Shown: positions 27,598 through 36,562 of the stretch, piece after piece | Layout of the letters: each line of letters starts with the position of its first letter | Numbering within the stretch: the stretch's first letter is position 1 | Source of the DNA: Planctomycetota bacterium | GTDB lineage: Bacteria > Planctomycetota > UBA8108 > JACQVS01 | Length of the DNA stretch: 64,000 nt | Reading direction: 5' to 3' | Assembly (NCBI GenBank): GCA_028280485.1 | Contig: JANQLS010000082.1 | Location: 1-64,000, forward strand | Position numbers and translations under genes: made by a program | The notes under the pieces: model-generated | What the model saw: the letters and a program-made list of their open reading frames with translations, nothing else | Told to the model about the DNA's origin: nothing | Database searches by the model: none

Positions 27598-28872
27598 TCA
27601 CCCCCCAATAAACTCCCGGCCACCCATGTAAGGCCGAAGGGCTTCAGGGATTCTGACTCGTCCATCGGCCTGCTGGTGGTTTTCGAGGATAGCAATCAGA
27701 ACTCGAGGGCTAGCGATCGCCGTATTGTTGAGAGTGTGGCAGTAATGAACCTTTTTATTCGCATCGCGATATCGAAGATTGAGGCGGCGAGATTGGTACT
27801 CATGGAATCGAGAAGCACTGTGAGTTTCGCCGTAGCTCTCTCGGGAGGGCATCCAAGTTTCGATATCGAATTTCTGAATCTGGCCCGCACCTAGATCTCC
27901 TCCACACACATTCACCACTCGGTAAGGCACTTCGAGGGCTTGTAAGACTTCCTCAGCATTTTGAACGATGAAGTCGTGTTGCTTCTTAGATTCTTCCTCA
28001 CAGTTTTTACAGACGATGACTTGCTCCACCTTGTTGAACTGGTGAATGCGGTACAGTCCGCGAGTATCTCTTCCAGCGGCTCCTGCTTCTCTTCGATAAC
28101 AGGTTGAGTAACCGGCATAGAGTCGAGGTAAATCAGCTTCGGAAAGGATTTCATCGGTATGATAAGAAGTCACGGGCACTTCTGAGGTTCCCACCAAAAA
28201 GAGCTCATCTCGCTCGCAAGCATAGGTTTGCTCTTCCCCACCAGGAAAGTAGGCCGTTCCTTCCATCGCGGGGCGACGGACCAAAGTGGGAACGAGCATG
28301 GGGGAAAATCCCTTATTGACCAAGATATCGAGAGCGAGTCGCAGAACTGCAAGCTCCAACAGAGCCCCATCGTTTTTGAGGATGTAGGTACGAGAACCGG
28401 CGATCTTGGCGGCTCGAGGGATGTCGATCAAATCGAGATCTTCTCCGAGGGCGAGGTGATCTTTCCATTCGAAATCGAATTGGGGAATCTCCCCTACCGT
28501 GCGAATCTCGACATTATCTTCATCGGTCTCCCCTTCAGGAACTTCCGGTGCAGCGAGGTTTGGGATCCGAAGCAGGCATTCTCTGGATTCTTGCTCAACC
28601 GTGCTCAAGTCGGAATCGAGTGCTTTTTCTCGCTTTGTATCAGCGTGCATCGCTTCGATCCGGGCTTGTTTTTCGTCCCCTGAGAGCTTGGCTATCTCTT
28701 TTCCTGCTGTTTTCTTCCGGTGCTTGATCTCTTCGACTTCCTGAAGGATCTTCCGACGACTCTGGTCGAGCTCGAGGACTCGGTCGATATCGGCGGCGGC
28801 ATCGATGTGCTTTTTCTTAGCTGATTGCTTGGCTTCTTCGGCATTCTCGCGCAACCATTTAATGTCGAGCAT
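27598..28872 (-). CDS. serS: Seryl-tRNA synthetase
   Basis: This class II synthetase charges tRNA-Ser. The N-terminal MLDIKWLRENAEE leads into a long coiled-coil arm (about 27-105) that grips the long variable arm of tRNA-Ser. The core has the motif 2 region YSTCYRREAGAAGRDTRGLY, followed by RIHQFNKVE. Motif 3 lies in LNNTAIASPRVLIAILE. The length of 424 is standard. It is a single gene with a large hairpin downstream and a 400-bp upstream gap. I saw no T-box leader. Confidence 0.95.
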   Translation of the reverse strand: MLDIKWLRENAEEAKQSAKKKHIDAAADIDRVLELDQSRRKILQEVEEIKHRKKTAGKEIAKLSGDEKQARIEAMHADTKREKALDSDLSTVEQESRECLLRIPNLAAPEVPEGETDEDNVEIRTVGEIPQFDFEWKDHLALGEDLDLIDIPRAAKIAGSRTYILKNDGALLELAVLRLALDILVNKGFSPMLVPTLVRRPAMEGTAYFPGGEEQTYACERDELFLVGTSEVPVTSYHTDEILSEADLPRLYAGYSTCYRREAGAAGRDTRGLYRIHQFNKVEQVIVCKNCEEESKKQHDFIVQNAEEVLQALEVPYRVVNVCGGDLGAGQIQKFDIETWMPSRESYGETHSASRFHEYQSRRLNLRYRDANKKVHYCHTLNNTAIASPRVLIAILENHQQADGRVRIPEALRPYMGGREFIGG

Positions 28873-29272
28873 AACTGTTCCTTAGATGGGTCTCTAATCT
28901 TACTTCTACTTTGTTTTTAGCCATTCTAGGGCCGTGCTAGGACCATGCTGGGGCCGGGAGTTCTTCAACCTCAAGCACCTCTGGGGCATAACAAGAAGCT
29001 CATTCTCTTTTAATCGTTCGAGTTTGCAAGGGAGACCTTGAAGGAAAGATCGGGAAAGCCCAAGATTTTCAGCCCGTTCTACATCCGATCTACGAAACCA
29101 GTCCCTCGGACTCCCACAAATTGATCAGCGGCGAGGGATCAAAATATGATAAATTCATGAACCAGAAGAATCGGCACGCCGATTCCATCTGAAAGATCTG
29201 TCCCTGAATTCAAAATCTCAAACCGTCTCCTTAACATAGGAATGACGCCCCTTGAACCGACCCAGTAACGCT
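28873..29272. other. 400-bp divergent intergenic region
   Basis: This region lies between divergent serS and the lipoprotein gene. No open frame, repeat or RNA motif is evident. The TTG at 29252 is in frame with the lipoprotein but unlikely to be its start. Confidence 0.45.
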
Positions 29273-30835
29273 ATGAACCACCGTTTCACTGCCTCGCTCG
29301 CCGGAATCTTCCTCTTGAGCCTCTTAGCCTGGATCCCCGGGTGTAGCGCGAAACGAGAGGAAAGTCAAAAGAGCCCTCAGCTGTCTTCTTCCTCGAATTC
29401 CAAGTCGATATCGAACTCTTATCAGGAGAAGATCCTTCGCGATGAGTACTTCAAGCTGTTTATGAATGGCCGCCCTTCGGGCTACCAACGACAGACACTG
29501 AAAAACACCGAACTCGGTCTCTTCAGTACGGAGACTCAACAAAAGTCGACAATGAAACGCCAGAACCAGATTCTGACCACGGAATCCAACGTCTCCATCA
29601 CCGAGGACTCTCAGGGCAATATCAAGGCCTTCAAGTACGAGCTTATATTATCCAAAGAAGTAAAAAGGATGGAGGCGACCATCATCGACAATTCAAAGAT
29701 CGTCGGTAAAGTCACCATCGGAACACAAGAACGCCCCCTCTCCCTGCCCTTCGACCCGAAAGCTAAGGGCCCCTACTACATGGAAAGACGCTGTCGTGAG
29801 AAATTAGCGAATCAAGGAGACACCCTGACGCTACCGACTTTACTCCCCGACCTGTTGAAAGTTTCTGATATTACCTTCACGCGAGGCGAACACAAAGTTC
29901 AAATGATCGATGGGGAAGAACGCATCATCTTTGAGCGAAAGATCAAAGTCAAAGCGATGCCCGCCGGTGAGTTTTCTGAATGGTTCATCGTTGATGGAGG
30001 CGTTTTTAAAGCGACTCAAAGCGTCCCGGGAATCATAATCGAATTAGAGAAAACGACCGCTGATATCGTCAACACTTGGAAATCAAAAGACCCTCCTGAA
30101 ATCTTCGTCTCCTCGGCGATCCAGCCGAACAAACCTCTCCCCGATCCCAAGCTCAATAGTTCAGCGGATTTTAAAATATCATTTATCAAAGGTACTTATG
30201 ATTCCCTTGGTCTCATGGAGGCTTTTATCACTGCAGGTCAGGCCATCATCAGGAAAGATGATCCTAAAAGCCGCACCATTCGGATAAGTCAAGTTCGTCC
30301 TCTGATTCAAATGAAATACCCATTAGAAGCCTTAGGGGAATTAAATAAATTCACCCAGGCAACGCCGATGATTCAAAGCGATACTCCAGAAATCATCGCG
30401 AAAGCAAAAGACTTAGCCAAAGGGGAAACCGATGCCTATGATTTAGCCCAAAAGCTAACTTCATTTGTGCATCGACACATCAGCGACAAGAACATGTTGA
30501 CGGGCTTCGCTTCAGCCCAAGAAACATTTAACACAAAAAGTGGAGACTGTACGGAACACAGCGTGCTCTTAGCGGCATTGAGTCGAGCCGCCGGAATTCC
30601 CGCTAAAGTCGTCACGGGCTTGGTTTACCAAAAGGGTCGATTCGTCGGTCATATGTGGACTGAAATCTTCATCGACCGCTGGATCCCCTTCGACGCCACG
30701 CGTCCCCAACAAGGAGTGGGGATCACTCACATCGGACTCAAATCGACCGCTCTCACTTCAGCGCAGGGAAGTGATATCTTTTTAGAGTTAGCCTCACTTC
30801 TGGGAAATTTAAAAATTGAAATCCTCAAACCCTAA
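29273..30835 (+). CDS. Transglutaminase-like domain lipoprotein
   Basis: The N-terminus is a typical lipoprotein signal: MNHRF, a hydrophobic stretch LAGIFLLSLLAW, then IPGC as lipobox, so the mature protein would be lipid-anchored in the envelope. After a Ser-rich linker and a long middle region, the C-terminal ~150 residues form a transglutaminase-like papain-fold domain. The candidate catalytic Cys is in KSGDCTEHS, the His in GHMWTEIF and the Asp in PFDATRP. Bacterial members are often proteases or amidases rather than true cross-linking enzymes, so the reaction is not predicted. The ATG at 29273 is chosen over an upstream TTG. queA starts 13 bp downstream. Confidence 0.8.
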   Translation: MNHRFTASLAGIFLLSLLAWIPGCSAKREESQKSPQLSSSSNSKSISNSYQEKILRDEYFKLFMNGRPSGYQRQTLKNTELGLFSTETQQKSTMKRQNQILTTESNVSITEDSQGNIKAFKYELILSKEVKRMEATIIDNSKIVGKVTIGTQERPLSLPFDPKAKGPYYMERRCREKLANQGDTLTLPTLLPDLLKVSDITFTRGEHKVQMIDGEERIIFERKIKVKAMPAGEFSEWFIVDGGVFKATQSVPGIIIELEKTTADIVNTWKSKDPPEIFVSSAIQPNKPLPDPKLNSSADFKISFIKGTYDSLGLMEAFITAGQAIIRKDDPKSRTIRISQVRPLIQMKYPLEALGELNKFTQATPMIQSDTPEIIAKAKDLAKGETDAYDLAQKLTSFVHRHISDKNMLTGFASAQETFNTKSGDCTEHSVLLAALSRAAGIPAKVVTGLVYQKGRFVGHMWTEIFIDRWIPFDATRPQQGVGITHIGLKSTALTSAQGSDIFLELASLLGNLKIEILKP

Positions 30836-30848
30836 AGTGAGTACTTCG

Positions 30849-31958
30849 ATGGATCACGTAGATGATTTTGATTTTCATTTACCGACCGAACTCATCGCTC
30901 AGTCTCCTTCAACCGAACGAGAGAAATCACGCTTATTGATCCTCGACCGTCAGAGTACCGATCGCCCGTTCGAAGAAAAAGAATTTGGCGACATCCGAGA
31001 TGAACTTCACTCCGGAGATGTCTTGGTCGTCAATAACGCCAAAGTCATTCCTGCCAGAATTCCCCTCAAACGATCCGGTGGAGGAGAGGCGGAGCTGTTT
31101 GTTTTACATCCTCACGAGGGAGAACACACGAACTGGACTGCTTCCCAGCGAGATACGATTTGGGAAACCCTGATTCGCCCTGCGAAGTGGGCCCGGAAGT
31201 TACTTCAAAGAAACGAAGAGCTTTCCTTAGACAGCTCGGAAACTATTCTTTCGATTCGTGAAGAATGTGGTGGAGGTCGCTTCCTTGTCACTTTCGAACG
31301 CGATAGCACGCCCTTAAACAGTATCGAAGTTTTAGAACTCTTAAACGCCTTGGGTGAAATCCCGCTTCCTCCTTACATTCAAAGGGAAGATGGTCATTCT
31401 GAAAAAGAATCCGATCGAGAACGCTACCAAACCGTCTACGCTGAAACTCCCTGTGCAGTTGCAGCCCCCACGGCCGGCTTGCACTTCACTCACGAGCTCC
31501 TTGAGAGCTTAAAAGAAAAGGGAGTCGAAGTCGCTACTGTAACCCATCAAGTGGGCTTAGGGACGTTTTTACCTCTTCGAAGTGAGGTGATCTCTGAAAA
31601 CCAACTTCACTCCGAATGGTCGCTACTCGATGAGCTTAACGGTGAAATCATCCTCCGCGCCAAAAAAGAAAACCGTCGCGTGATTGCCGTGGGAACCACC
31701 AGCGTGAGGGCCCTCGAAAGTTTCGGAAAATCGTCGCGCGCCCTTCCCTATCACAGCTCGACTGAACTCTTCATTCGACCGGGATTTGAATTTCAAATCA
31801 TCGATGGCTTGATCACGAACTTCCATCTCCCCAAGAGCTCGCTCATCATCTTGGTAAGTGCGTTAGCCAGTAGGGACGCCATCCTCGATGCTTACCAACA
31901 AGCCGTTCGATCCAAATTTAGATTCTTCAGTTACGGAGATGCCATGTTCATCCGCTGA
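30849..31958 (+). CDS. queA: S-adenosylmethionine:tRNA ribosyltransferase-isomerase
   Basis: QueA transfers the ribosyl part of SAM to preQ1-modified tRNA to form epoxyqueuosine. Family signatures seen are DDFDFHLPTELIAQ at the N-terminus, VNNAKVIPAR, then AAPTAGLHFT and the late GTTSVRALES and INFHLPKS-like TNFHLPKSSLIILV stretch. The ATG at 30849 gives 369 residues; an in-frame TTG at 30816 overlaps the previous gene and is less likely. It is probably co-transcribed with the lipoprotein upstream and the DnaJ gene 27 bp downstream. Confidence 0.93.
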   Translation: MDHVDDFDFHLPTELIAQSPSTEREKSRLLILDRQSTDRPFEEKEFGDIRDELHSGDVLVVNNAKVIPARIPLKRSGGGEAELFVLHPHEGEHTNWTASQRDTIWETLIRPAKWARKLLQRNEELSLDSSETILSIREECGGGRFLVTFERDSTPLNSIEVLELLNALGEIPLPPYIQREDGHSEKESDRERYQTVYAETPCAVAAPTAGLHFTHELLESLKEKGVEVATVTHQVGLGTFLPLRSEVISENQLHSEWSLLDELNGEIILRAKKENRRVIAVGTTSVRALESFGKSSRALPYHSSTELFIRPGFEFQIIDGLITNFHLPKSSLIILVSALASRDAILDAYQQAVRSKFRFFSYGDAMFIR

Positions 31959-31985
31959 TCTCCCGGATGAGTTTCAGGGTTCACG

Positions 31986-32825
31986 ATGCCCAATAATAAC
32001 GAAAAGGAATCCATACTCGACCGTCACCCACCGATACGTTGCTGGTACTGCAACCGTCCCAGCCCCGTTCGTTCGGTATTGGAGATGGGGATCATCGTGA
32101 GTCGCTCCCGGGAGGAAGGCGGTCCCTACCGCATCTACAATTGCCCCTATTGCTTGGTCGAAGGCATCTGCGAAGAAACTCCGAAGGGAAGATGGTTTGC
32201 CAGCCCGCGGTATCGTGTGGGAATCCTCGATTACCTCTTCACCTTTTCAGAAGGCAAAGGGAAAGACTCTGAAACCATCAAGCTGATCAAAAACTTAGCT
32301 TGGCTCAAGGAGAACGAAGAGCGGCGACGTTACTTCTTTGAACGAGATGGAGATTTCCGTTACTCCAAGGGCTCACTCTTGAATCTTCTCTGGCCTTGGC
32401 GCACAACAAGCCCTGCCGATCAGGAAAATGATCGCCCAAAGGAAGATCGCACCGATGAACCAAAAACGTCTTCCCGCCAGAAGCAAAAGCAAGAAAGCCA
32501 GCAAAAACGACAGAAGAAACAGGAGCAGGAACAAGAACAAAGGCGAAAAAATCCGCCTTCTGCGCCGCGCCCCCCCACTCCCCACGAAATTTTAGGGGTG
32601 AGCTCCGAGGCGACCATCGAAGAAGTTCGTATACGCTTCCATCGTTTAGCTGTCCAATACCACCCCGACAAAGTTCACAACCGGGGAGAAGAGTTCAGAA
32701 ATTTAGCTCACGAAAAATTTATTGAGCTTCAAAAAGCCTACAATCGCATTCTTAAAGAACACCCCGATGAGGCGGCCTCGGAAGCCCCCGCCGAGAATTC
32801 TGAAGAAGATGGAGGAACCTCGTAG
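31986..32825 (+). CDS. DnaJ-domain protein with N-terminal Cys pairs
   Basis: The J-domain is at the C-terminus (about 195-265): HEILGVSSEATIEEVRIRF, then HRLAVQYHPDKV with the HPD motif that stimulates DnaK ATPase. The N-terminus has CWYC (about 19-22) and CPYC (about 55-58), which together suggest a zinc ribbon. The middle is extremely rich in Lys, Gln and Glu (about 145-190) and is likely a flexible or coiled linker. It lacks the Gly/Phe and central zinc domains of true DnaJ, so it is a specialised co-chaperone that may direct DnaK to particular clients. It follows queA closely. Confidence 0.82.
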   Translation: MPNNNEKESILDRHPPIRCWYCNRPSPVRSVLEMGIIVSRSREEGGPYRIYNCPYCLVEGICEETPKGRWFASPRYRVGILDYLFTFSEGKGKDSETIKLIKNLAWLKENEERRRYFFERDGDFRYSKGSLLNLLWPWRTTSPADQENDRPKEDRTDEPKTSSRQKQKQESQQKRQKKQEQEQEQRRKNPPSAPRPPTPHEILGVSSEATIEEVRIRFHRLAVQYHPDKVHNRGEEFRNLAHEKFIELQKAYNRILKEHPDEAASEAPAENSEEDGGTS

Positions 32826-32978
32826 GCATCGGTTGACCCTTCGAGTTCGAAAAGCTATTTTAATTCCATTCAAGGAGTCTCGTAGACTCTTAATTCTGGA
32901 TGCCGAGCCTACCCCCAACAGGATCTCTCGGCTTCCTCTCTCAACTCCTAAAGACTCATTCCCTCAGAAGGAAGACTC

Positions 32979-33962
32979 ATGAAAAGCCCCATCAGAGTAG
33001 CCGTCACTGGTGCAGCTGGCCAAATCTCTTACAGCTTACTCTTTCGCATTGCCTCTGGAGAGGTTTTTGGATCCGATCAACCCGTCATCCTTCAACTCTT
33101 AGAGATCACTCCCGCTTTGAACGCCCTCAAGGGAACGGTCATGGAGTTGGATGACTGCGCGTTTCCCCTCCTTCAAGATGTCGTTCAATCCGACGACCCT
33201 GAAGTTGCGTTCAAGGATGTCAACTGGGCTCTTTTGGTCGGCTCAAAGCCTCGCGGCCCTGGGATGGAAAGAAACGACCTCATTCGCGAAAACGGTCCGA
33301 TCTTTACCGGACAGGGAAAAGCCCTCAGCAAAGTCGCAGCTGATGATGTGAGAGTCTTAGTGGTGGGAAACCCCTGTAACACCAATTGCCTTATCGCTAG
33401 GAGCCATGCTCCCAACATCCCCGACGATCGTTGGTTTGCGATGACTCGTCTCGATCACAATCGAGCTCAAGCCCAGTTGGCTGAAAAATCAGGAAAAGCC
33501 ATCACCGAAGTCACTCATATGACAATTTGGGGGAATCACAGTGCGACCCAATACCCCGATTTTACGAACGCTAAGATTTCGGGCCAAGCCGCAACCGAAG
33601 TGATCGGAGACGATGCTTGGTTGAAAGAAACTTTCATTCCCGTAGTTCAAAAACGGGGCGCCGCCATCATCGAAGCCAGAGGAAAGTCTTCAGCTGCCTC
33701 TGCTGCCAACGCTGCCATCGACCATGTGAAAACGTTCATCTCTTCAACAGAAGGAAATGACTGGACCTCCGCTGCGGTCGTTTCGGATGGAAGTTACGGT
33801 GTACCCGAAGGATTGATCAGTTCGTTCCCCGTTCGAGTTCGAAATGGAGAATGGGAGATCGTCCAGGGCCTCGCTCTCGACGCCTTTAGCCAAGAGAAAC
33901 TCGATGCCAGCGTCAAAGAACTCGAAGGCGAGCGTGACGTGGTTAAAGATCTCCTTCAATAA
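32979..33962 (+). CDS. mdh: Malate dehydrogenase, cytosolic-type NAD enzyme
   Basis: It oxidises malate to oxaloacetate with NAD in the TCA cycle. The Rossmann loop is VTGAAGQI. Substrate-binding Arg residues are in SKPRGPGMERND and TRLDHNRA. GNPCNTN precedes them, and the catalytic His lies in MTIWGNHS. This pattern is that of the cytosolic/chloroplast-type MDH family used by many bacteria. AAGGAAG lies just before the ATG. A perfect hairpin follows the stop. Confidence 0.95.
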   Translation: MKSPIRVAVTGAAGQISYSLLFRIASGEVFGSDQPVILQLLEITPALNALKGTVMELDDCAFPLLQDVVQSDDPEVAFKDVNWALLVGSKPRGPGMERNDLIRENGPIFTGQGKALSKVAADDVRVLVVGNPCNTNCLIARSHAPNIPDDRWFAMTRLDHNRAQAQLAEKSGKAITEVTHMTIWGNHSATQYPDFTNAKISGQAATEVIGDDAWLKETFIPVVQKRGAAIIEARGKSSAASAANAAIDHVKTFISSTEGNDWTSAAVVSDGSYGVPEGLISSFPVRVRNGEWEIVQGLALDAFSQEKLDASVKELEGERDVVKDLLQ

Positions 33963-33982
33963 GTTTTTACTTCTCAAGAAAA

Positions 33983-34029
33983 AAGCTCGGTAGAAACAAG
34001 CTCCTTTGGAGCTTGTTTCTACCGAGCTT
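33983..34029. terminator. Perfect 22-bp hairpin after mdh
   Basis: The arms 33983-34004 and 34008-34029 are exact complements around a TTT loop, beginning AAGCTCGGTAGAAACAAGCT. It starts 20 bp after the mdh stop. There is no T-run, so it is either a Rho-independent-like stop without the tail or a stabilising element. Its CTCCTTTGGAG tip also appears in the repeat at 36381. Confidence 0.7.
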
Positions 34030-34064
34030 CGCTTCGTGCTAATTCTCCAAATGGCATTCAGTCC

Positions 34065-35264
34065 ATGGTTCAGTTTATCGGTTGTCACTTTCAGGAAGAT
34101 CGAGTCTACACGACGGTCATCGATCGCAAGACAAACTTGCTCCAAGCGAGCTCAGTTTCAATTCCCGGATTGAAACCGACCGACTCTGCGGGTGTGTTCG
34201 AAGTCCCTCAACAGGAATGGATCCGATCAGGAACATTAGCCTTAGGGGATGCTTACAGTGATTTGCCCGTCAAACACCGAAAGATTTGGGGCATCGGATT
34301 CGCAGCACCTCAGGGTTGGATCGCCCTCGACCCCGACTTGAAGCCTCTTTCTCCCCTACGACTCACGCCGGGTAAAAACCCCCTTGAAGATTTCAGGGCG
34401 TGGTTAGAAAAAGAACCTAAAGCCAAACAACACATCTTGAGCGTCTTAACGCCGAAAGATTATTTTCGCCTCAAGATCAGCGGAGCCTTCGCGGGCGATA
34501 TCACCCAAGCGGCCCAGACTGGAATGGTTCAATCGGGTTCTTCCTTTTGGAAAAACGATACCGATTTCTTTGATAAGAATCTCGAGAAGAACTGGTTTCC
34601 CCCCATCTTCGACAGTTGGGCGACTACGGGAAAATTGACTGAAGAGGGAATCGATCTCACCGGAATACCCGGAGGAATTTGGCTCGTCGCCGGCTGTGAC
34701 TCTTCAGCCGCGAGCGAACTGGCGGCCGGAGATTTGGGAGAAGACGAACTCTTCGTACTCCTCGAAAAGAACAGAATCATCTTTCGTATTCGTTTCTCAA
34801 ATCCCACTCCACTATCCCCTCCAAGCCCTTGGCAGGAAACTCCCCAGCCCCTCACGGGCTTCCCCTGTTGGATTCGGACGATGGAGACCGATGGAGAAGA
34901 CCTCTCACTGGCTCCCGCACTACAAAAAGCACTCGAAGAACTTACTGGTGGGGATTCTGCTAACTCCAATTTAGAAATTCAATCAATTGTATTGGACACT
35001 CGTCAAGAATTGACGGATGCTTGGAATTGGGAAGAGATAATCGGTCAGGAAGGTCTATCCGATTCATTCAGTGAAGCCCTATCGGAAATGGAAGTCAGCT
35101 GGTCTCCATTTGCTGAATCTCCCGATCCGGGTTGCGCGTTTTTAGCCGGCCGATCGAAGAATGCATTTCACGATGCTAAAGATCTTTATAAAAAGCTTCA
35201 TCGTATGTTGGATCAACACTTTTCAAACGAGAACGACACGGATAGCACCCAGGAGGCATCTTGA
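34065..35264 (+). CDS. Degenerate FGGY carbohydrate kinase-like protein
   Basis: No enzyme motif is intact, but the order of segments follows the FGGY sugar kinases (xylulokinase type). IWGIGFAAPQGWIALDPDL resembles the first-domain substrate strand. LTPKDYFRLKISG with a following DITQAAQTGM resembles the PKDYxxxxLTG...D region. GIPGGIWLVAGCDSSAASEL resembles the second-domain GGDQ loop. The N-terminal DxGT phosphate loop is absent, so kinase activity is doubtful. It touches the acyltransferase gene (TGATG), so the two are translated together. I infer a role as a scaffold or sensor linked to lipid A or envelope work, but this is weak. Confidence 0.5.
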   Translation: MVQFIGCHFQEDRVYTTVIDRKTNLLQASSVSIPGLKPTDSAGVFEVPQQEWIRSGTLALGDAYSDLPVKHRKIWGIGFAAPQGWIALDPDLKPLSPLRLTPGKNPLEDFRAWLEKEPKAKQHILSVLTPKDYFRLKISGAFAGDITQAAQTGMVQSGSSFWKNDTDFFDKNLEKNWFPPIFDSWATTGKLTEEGIDLTGIPGGIWLVAGCDSSAASELAAGDLGEDELFVLLEKNRIIFRIRFSNPTPLSPPSPWQETPQPLTGFPCWIRTMETDGEDLSLAPALQKALEELTGGDSANSNLEIQSIVLDTRQELTDAWNWEEIIGQEGLSDSFSEALSEMEVSWSPFAESPDPGCAFLAGRSKNAFHDAKDLYKKLHRMLDQHFSNENDTDSTQEAS

Positions 35265-36373
35265 TGGGAGACGGGGCTGTCACCAAACCCAATCAACCTG
35301 AATCAAGATCAAAGGCATCCTCTAAGGAGGCTGTTCAAGATGTGAGTTCTCAAAACGGGAACCCACCGCCCAACCTCCCAAACAATCCCGCCGTTCGAGA
35401 TACCCCCTTCTGGAATCTTTGGAAGCACAATAAGAAGTTTAAACAGTTCCGAAGAGACTTTATTTATTTCTTCGCCTACCTCCCGGTAACGACTGCGATT
35501 TCTTTACTTCCCTTGGCCGTTGCGAGGTCCCTGGGAGGCTTCTTCGGTTTAGTGGGTTATTATTTCAGTAAGAAGCAACGGAAGTGTGCTTTAAAGAACT
35601 TGAAATCTGCCTTCCCTGAAAAATCGGCCTCCGAAAGAAAACGGATCGCCAAAGCCAGTTTTAAAAACGCTTCAATCGTCTTTACTGAATCCTTAGTTAT
35701 CTCTCGTTGGTCCCGCGATCAAATTGAAAGTCGCTTTCAACTTGAGGAAAGCTTAAAGCCGATGGATGTGATCTGTGAGAACGGCGCTGTCGGCATCACC
35801 GCCCACTACGGAAACTGGGAGCTTCTCGGGGGATTCTTTGCGATGTATCGCCCCGGAAAATTAGCTGCGGGAGCGGCGAAGCACTCCAACCCGAAGATTC
35901 AAGCCAGCCTCGAACGAAAACGACACGACTGGAATATGGAAGTCATCTACTCGGATGACTCTCCTAAAGCCTTTTTGAAAGCGTTAAAAAATAAAAAACT
36001 TTTAGGTCTACTCCCCGATCAGAATTTAAGATCGCCCAATGGCACGTTTGTCGATTTCTTTAATCGCCCAACTTACACGACAACCCTTCCCGCTCACTTA
36101 GCGCGAACATCTAAAAAGCCCCTGTTCGTTTGTCTGCTGAGACGAGAAGGAAAAGGTTTTAAATGGTTAGTCTTCCCTCCCATCGAAATCGACTGGAAGG
36201 GCGACAAACAACAAGACCTTCACTTTGCTACGGAAGCTTACAGCAAAGTGTTAGAAGACGAGTTCAGAAAGTACCCTGAACAATGGGTCTGGTTCCACGA
36301 CCGGTGGCGAACTCAACCCGGCGACGAACAAAAATATTCACATGTACGCTGGACGCGGAAAAGCTCCTCCTAG
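35264..36373 (+). CDS. LpxL/HtrB-family lysophospholipid acyltransferase
   Basis: This inner-membrane acyltransferase belongs to the family that adds secondary acyl chains to lipid A. The active-site HxxxxE is seen as HYGNWE, and DQNLRSPNGTFVDFF matches the second family block. A hydrophobic segment (FIYFFAYLPVTTAISLLPLAVA) precedes the catalytic domain. The N-terminal ~45 residues are polar and unlike the family core. I use the ATG at 35264, preceded by AGGAGG at 7 bp; a TTG one codon earlier is not needed. It could act on lipid A or on another glycolipid. Confidence 0.85.
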   Translation: MGDGAVTKPNQPESRSKASSKEAVQDVSSQNGNPPPNLPNNPAVRDTPFWNLWKHNKKFKQFRRDFIYFFAYLPVTTAISLLPLAVARSLGGFFGLVGYYFSKKQRKCALKNLKSAFPEKSASERKRIAKASFKNASIVFTESLVISRWSRDQIESRFQLEESLKPMDVICENGAVGITAHYGNWELLGGFFAMYRPGKLAAGAAKHSNPKIQASLERKRHDWNMEVIYSDDSPKAFLKALKNKKLLGLLPDQNLRSPNGTFVDFFNRPTYTTTLPAHLARTSKKPLFVCLLRREGKGFKWLVFPPIEIDWKGDKQQDLHFATEAYSKVLEDEFRKYPEQWVWFHDRWRTQPGDEQKYSHVRWTRKSSS

Positions 36374-36380
36374 TTTTTTT

Positions 36381-36552
36381 AATTGAAACAATCTCCTTTG
36401 GAGCTCGTTTCAAACGTTCCAGCAAATCTTCGATTTGCCTCCACTCCGCTGAGCATAGACTCTACGAGCCTAAGCTCGCGGCCGAGTTGATTCCAACTCG
36501 GCTTCGTTCCTAGCAGGAACTCATTGTTTAATTGAAACAATCTCCTTTGGAG
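36381..36552 (+). repeat. Multi-hairpin intergenic element with 23-bp direct repeats
   Basis: The 23-bp sequence at 36381-36403, beginning AATTGAAACAATCTCC and ending TTTGGAG, is repeated exactly at 36530-36552. Between the copies are three stem-loops: AGCAAATC/GATTTGCC, a long imperfect stem around TAGACTC/GAGCCTA, and GCCGAGTTG/CAACTCGGC. The same three-hairpin order occurs inverted at 46085-46194. The second direct repeat ends in GGAG, 10 bp before the ATG of the next gene. Confidence 0.8.
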
Positions 36553-36562
36553 TAAACAAAAC

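Noticed and set aside
32722..32982. 86-codon plus-strand frame between the DnaJ gene and mdh
   Set aside because: It overlaps the DnaJ gene in another frame and is Pro/Arg-rich in a shadow-like manner. The mdh start has its own ribosome binding site.
34529..34969. 146-codon antisense frame
   Set aside because: It is Ser/Pro-rich, opposite the FGGY-like gene, and has no motif.
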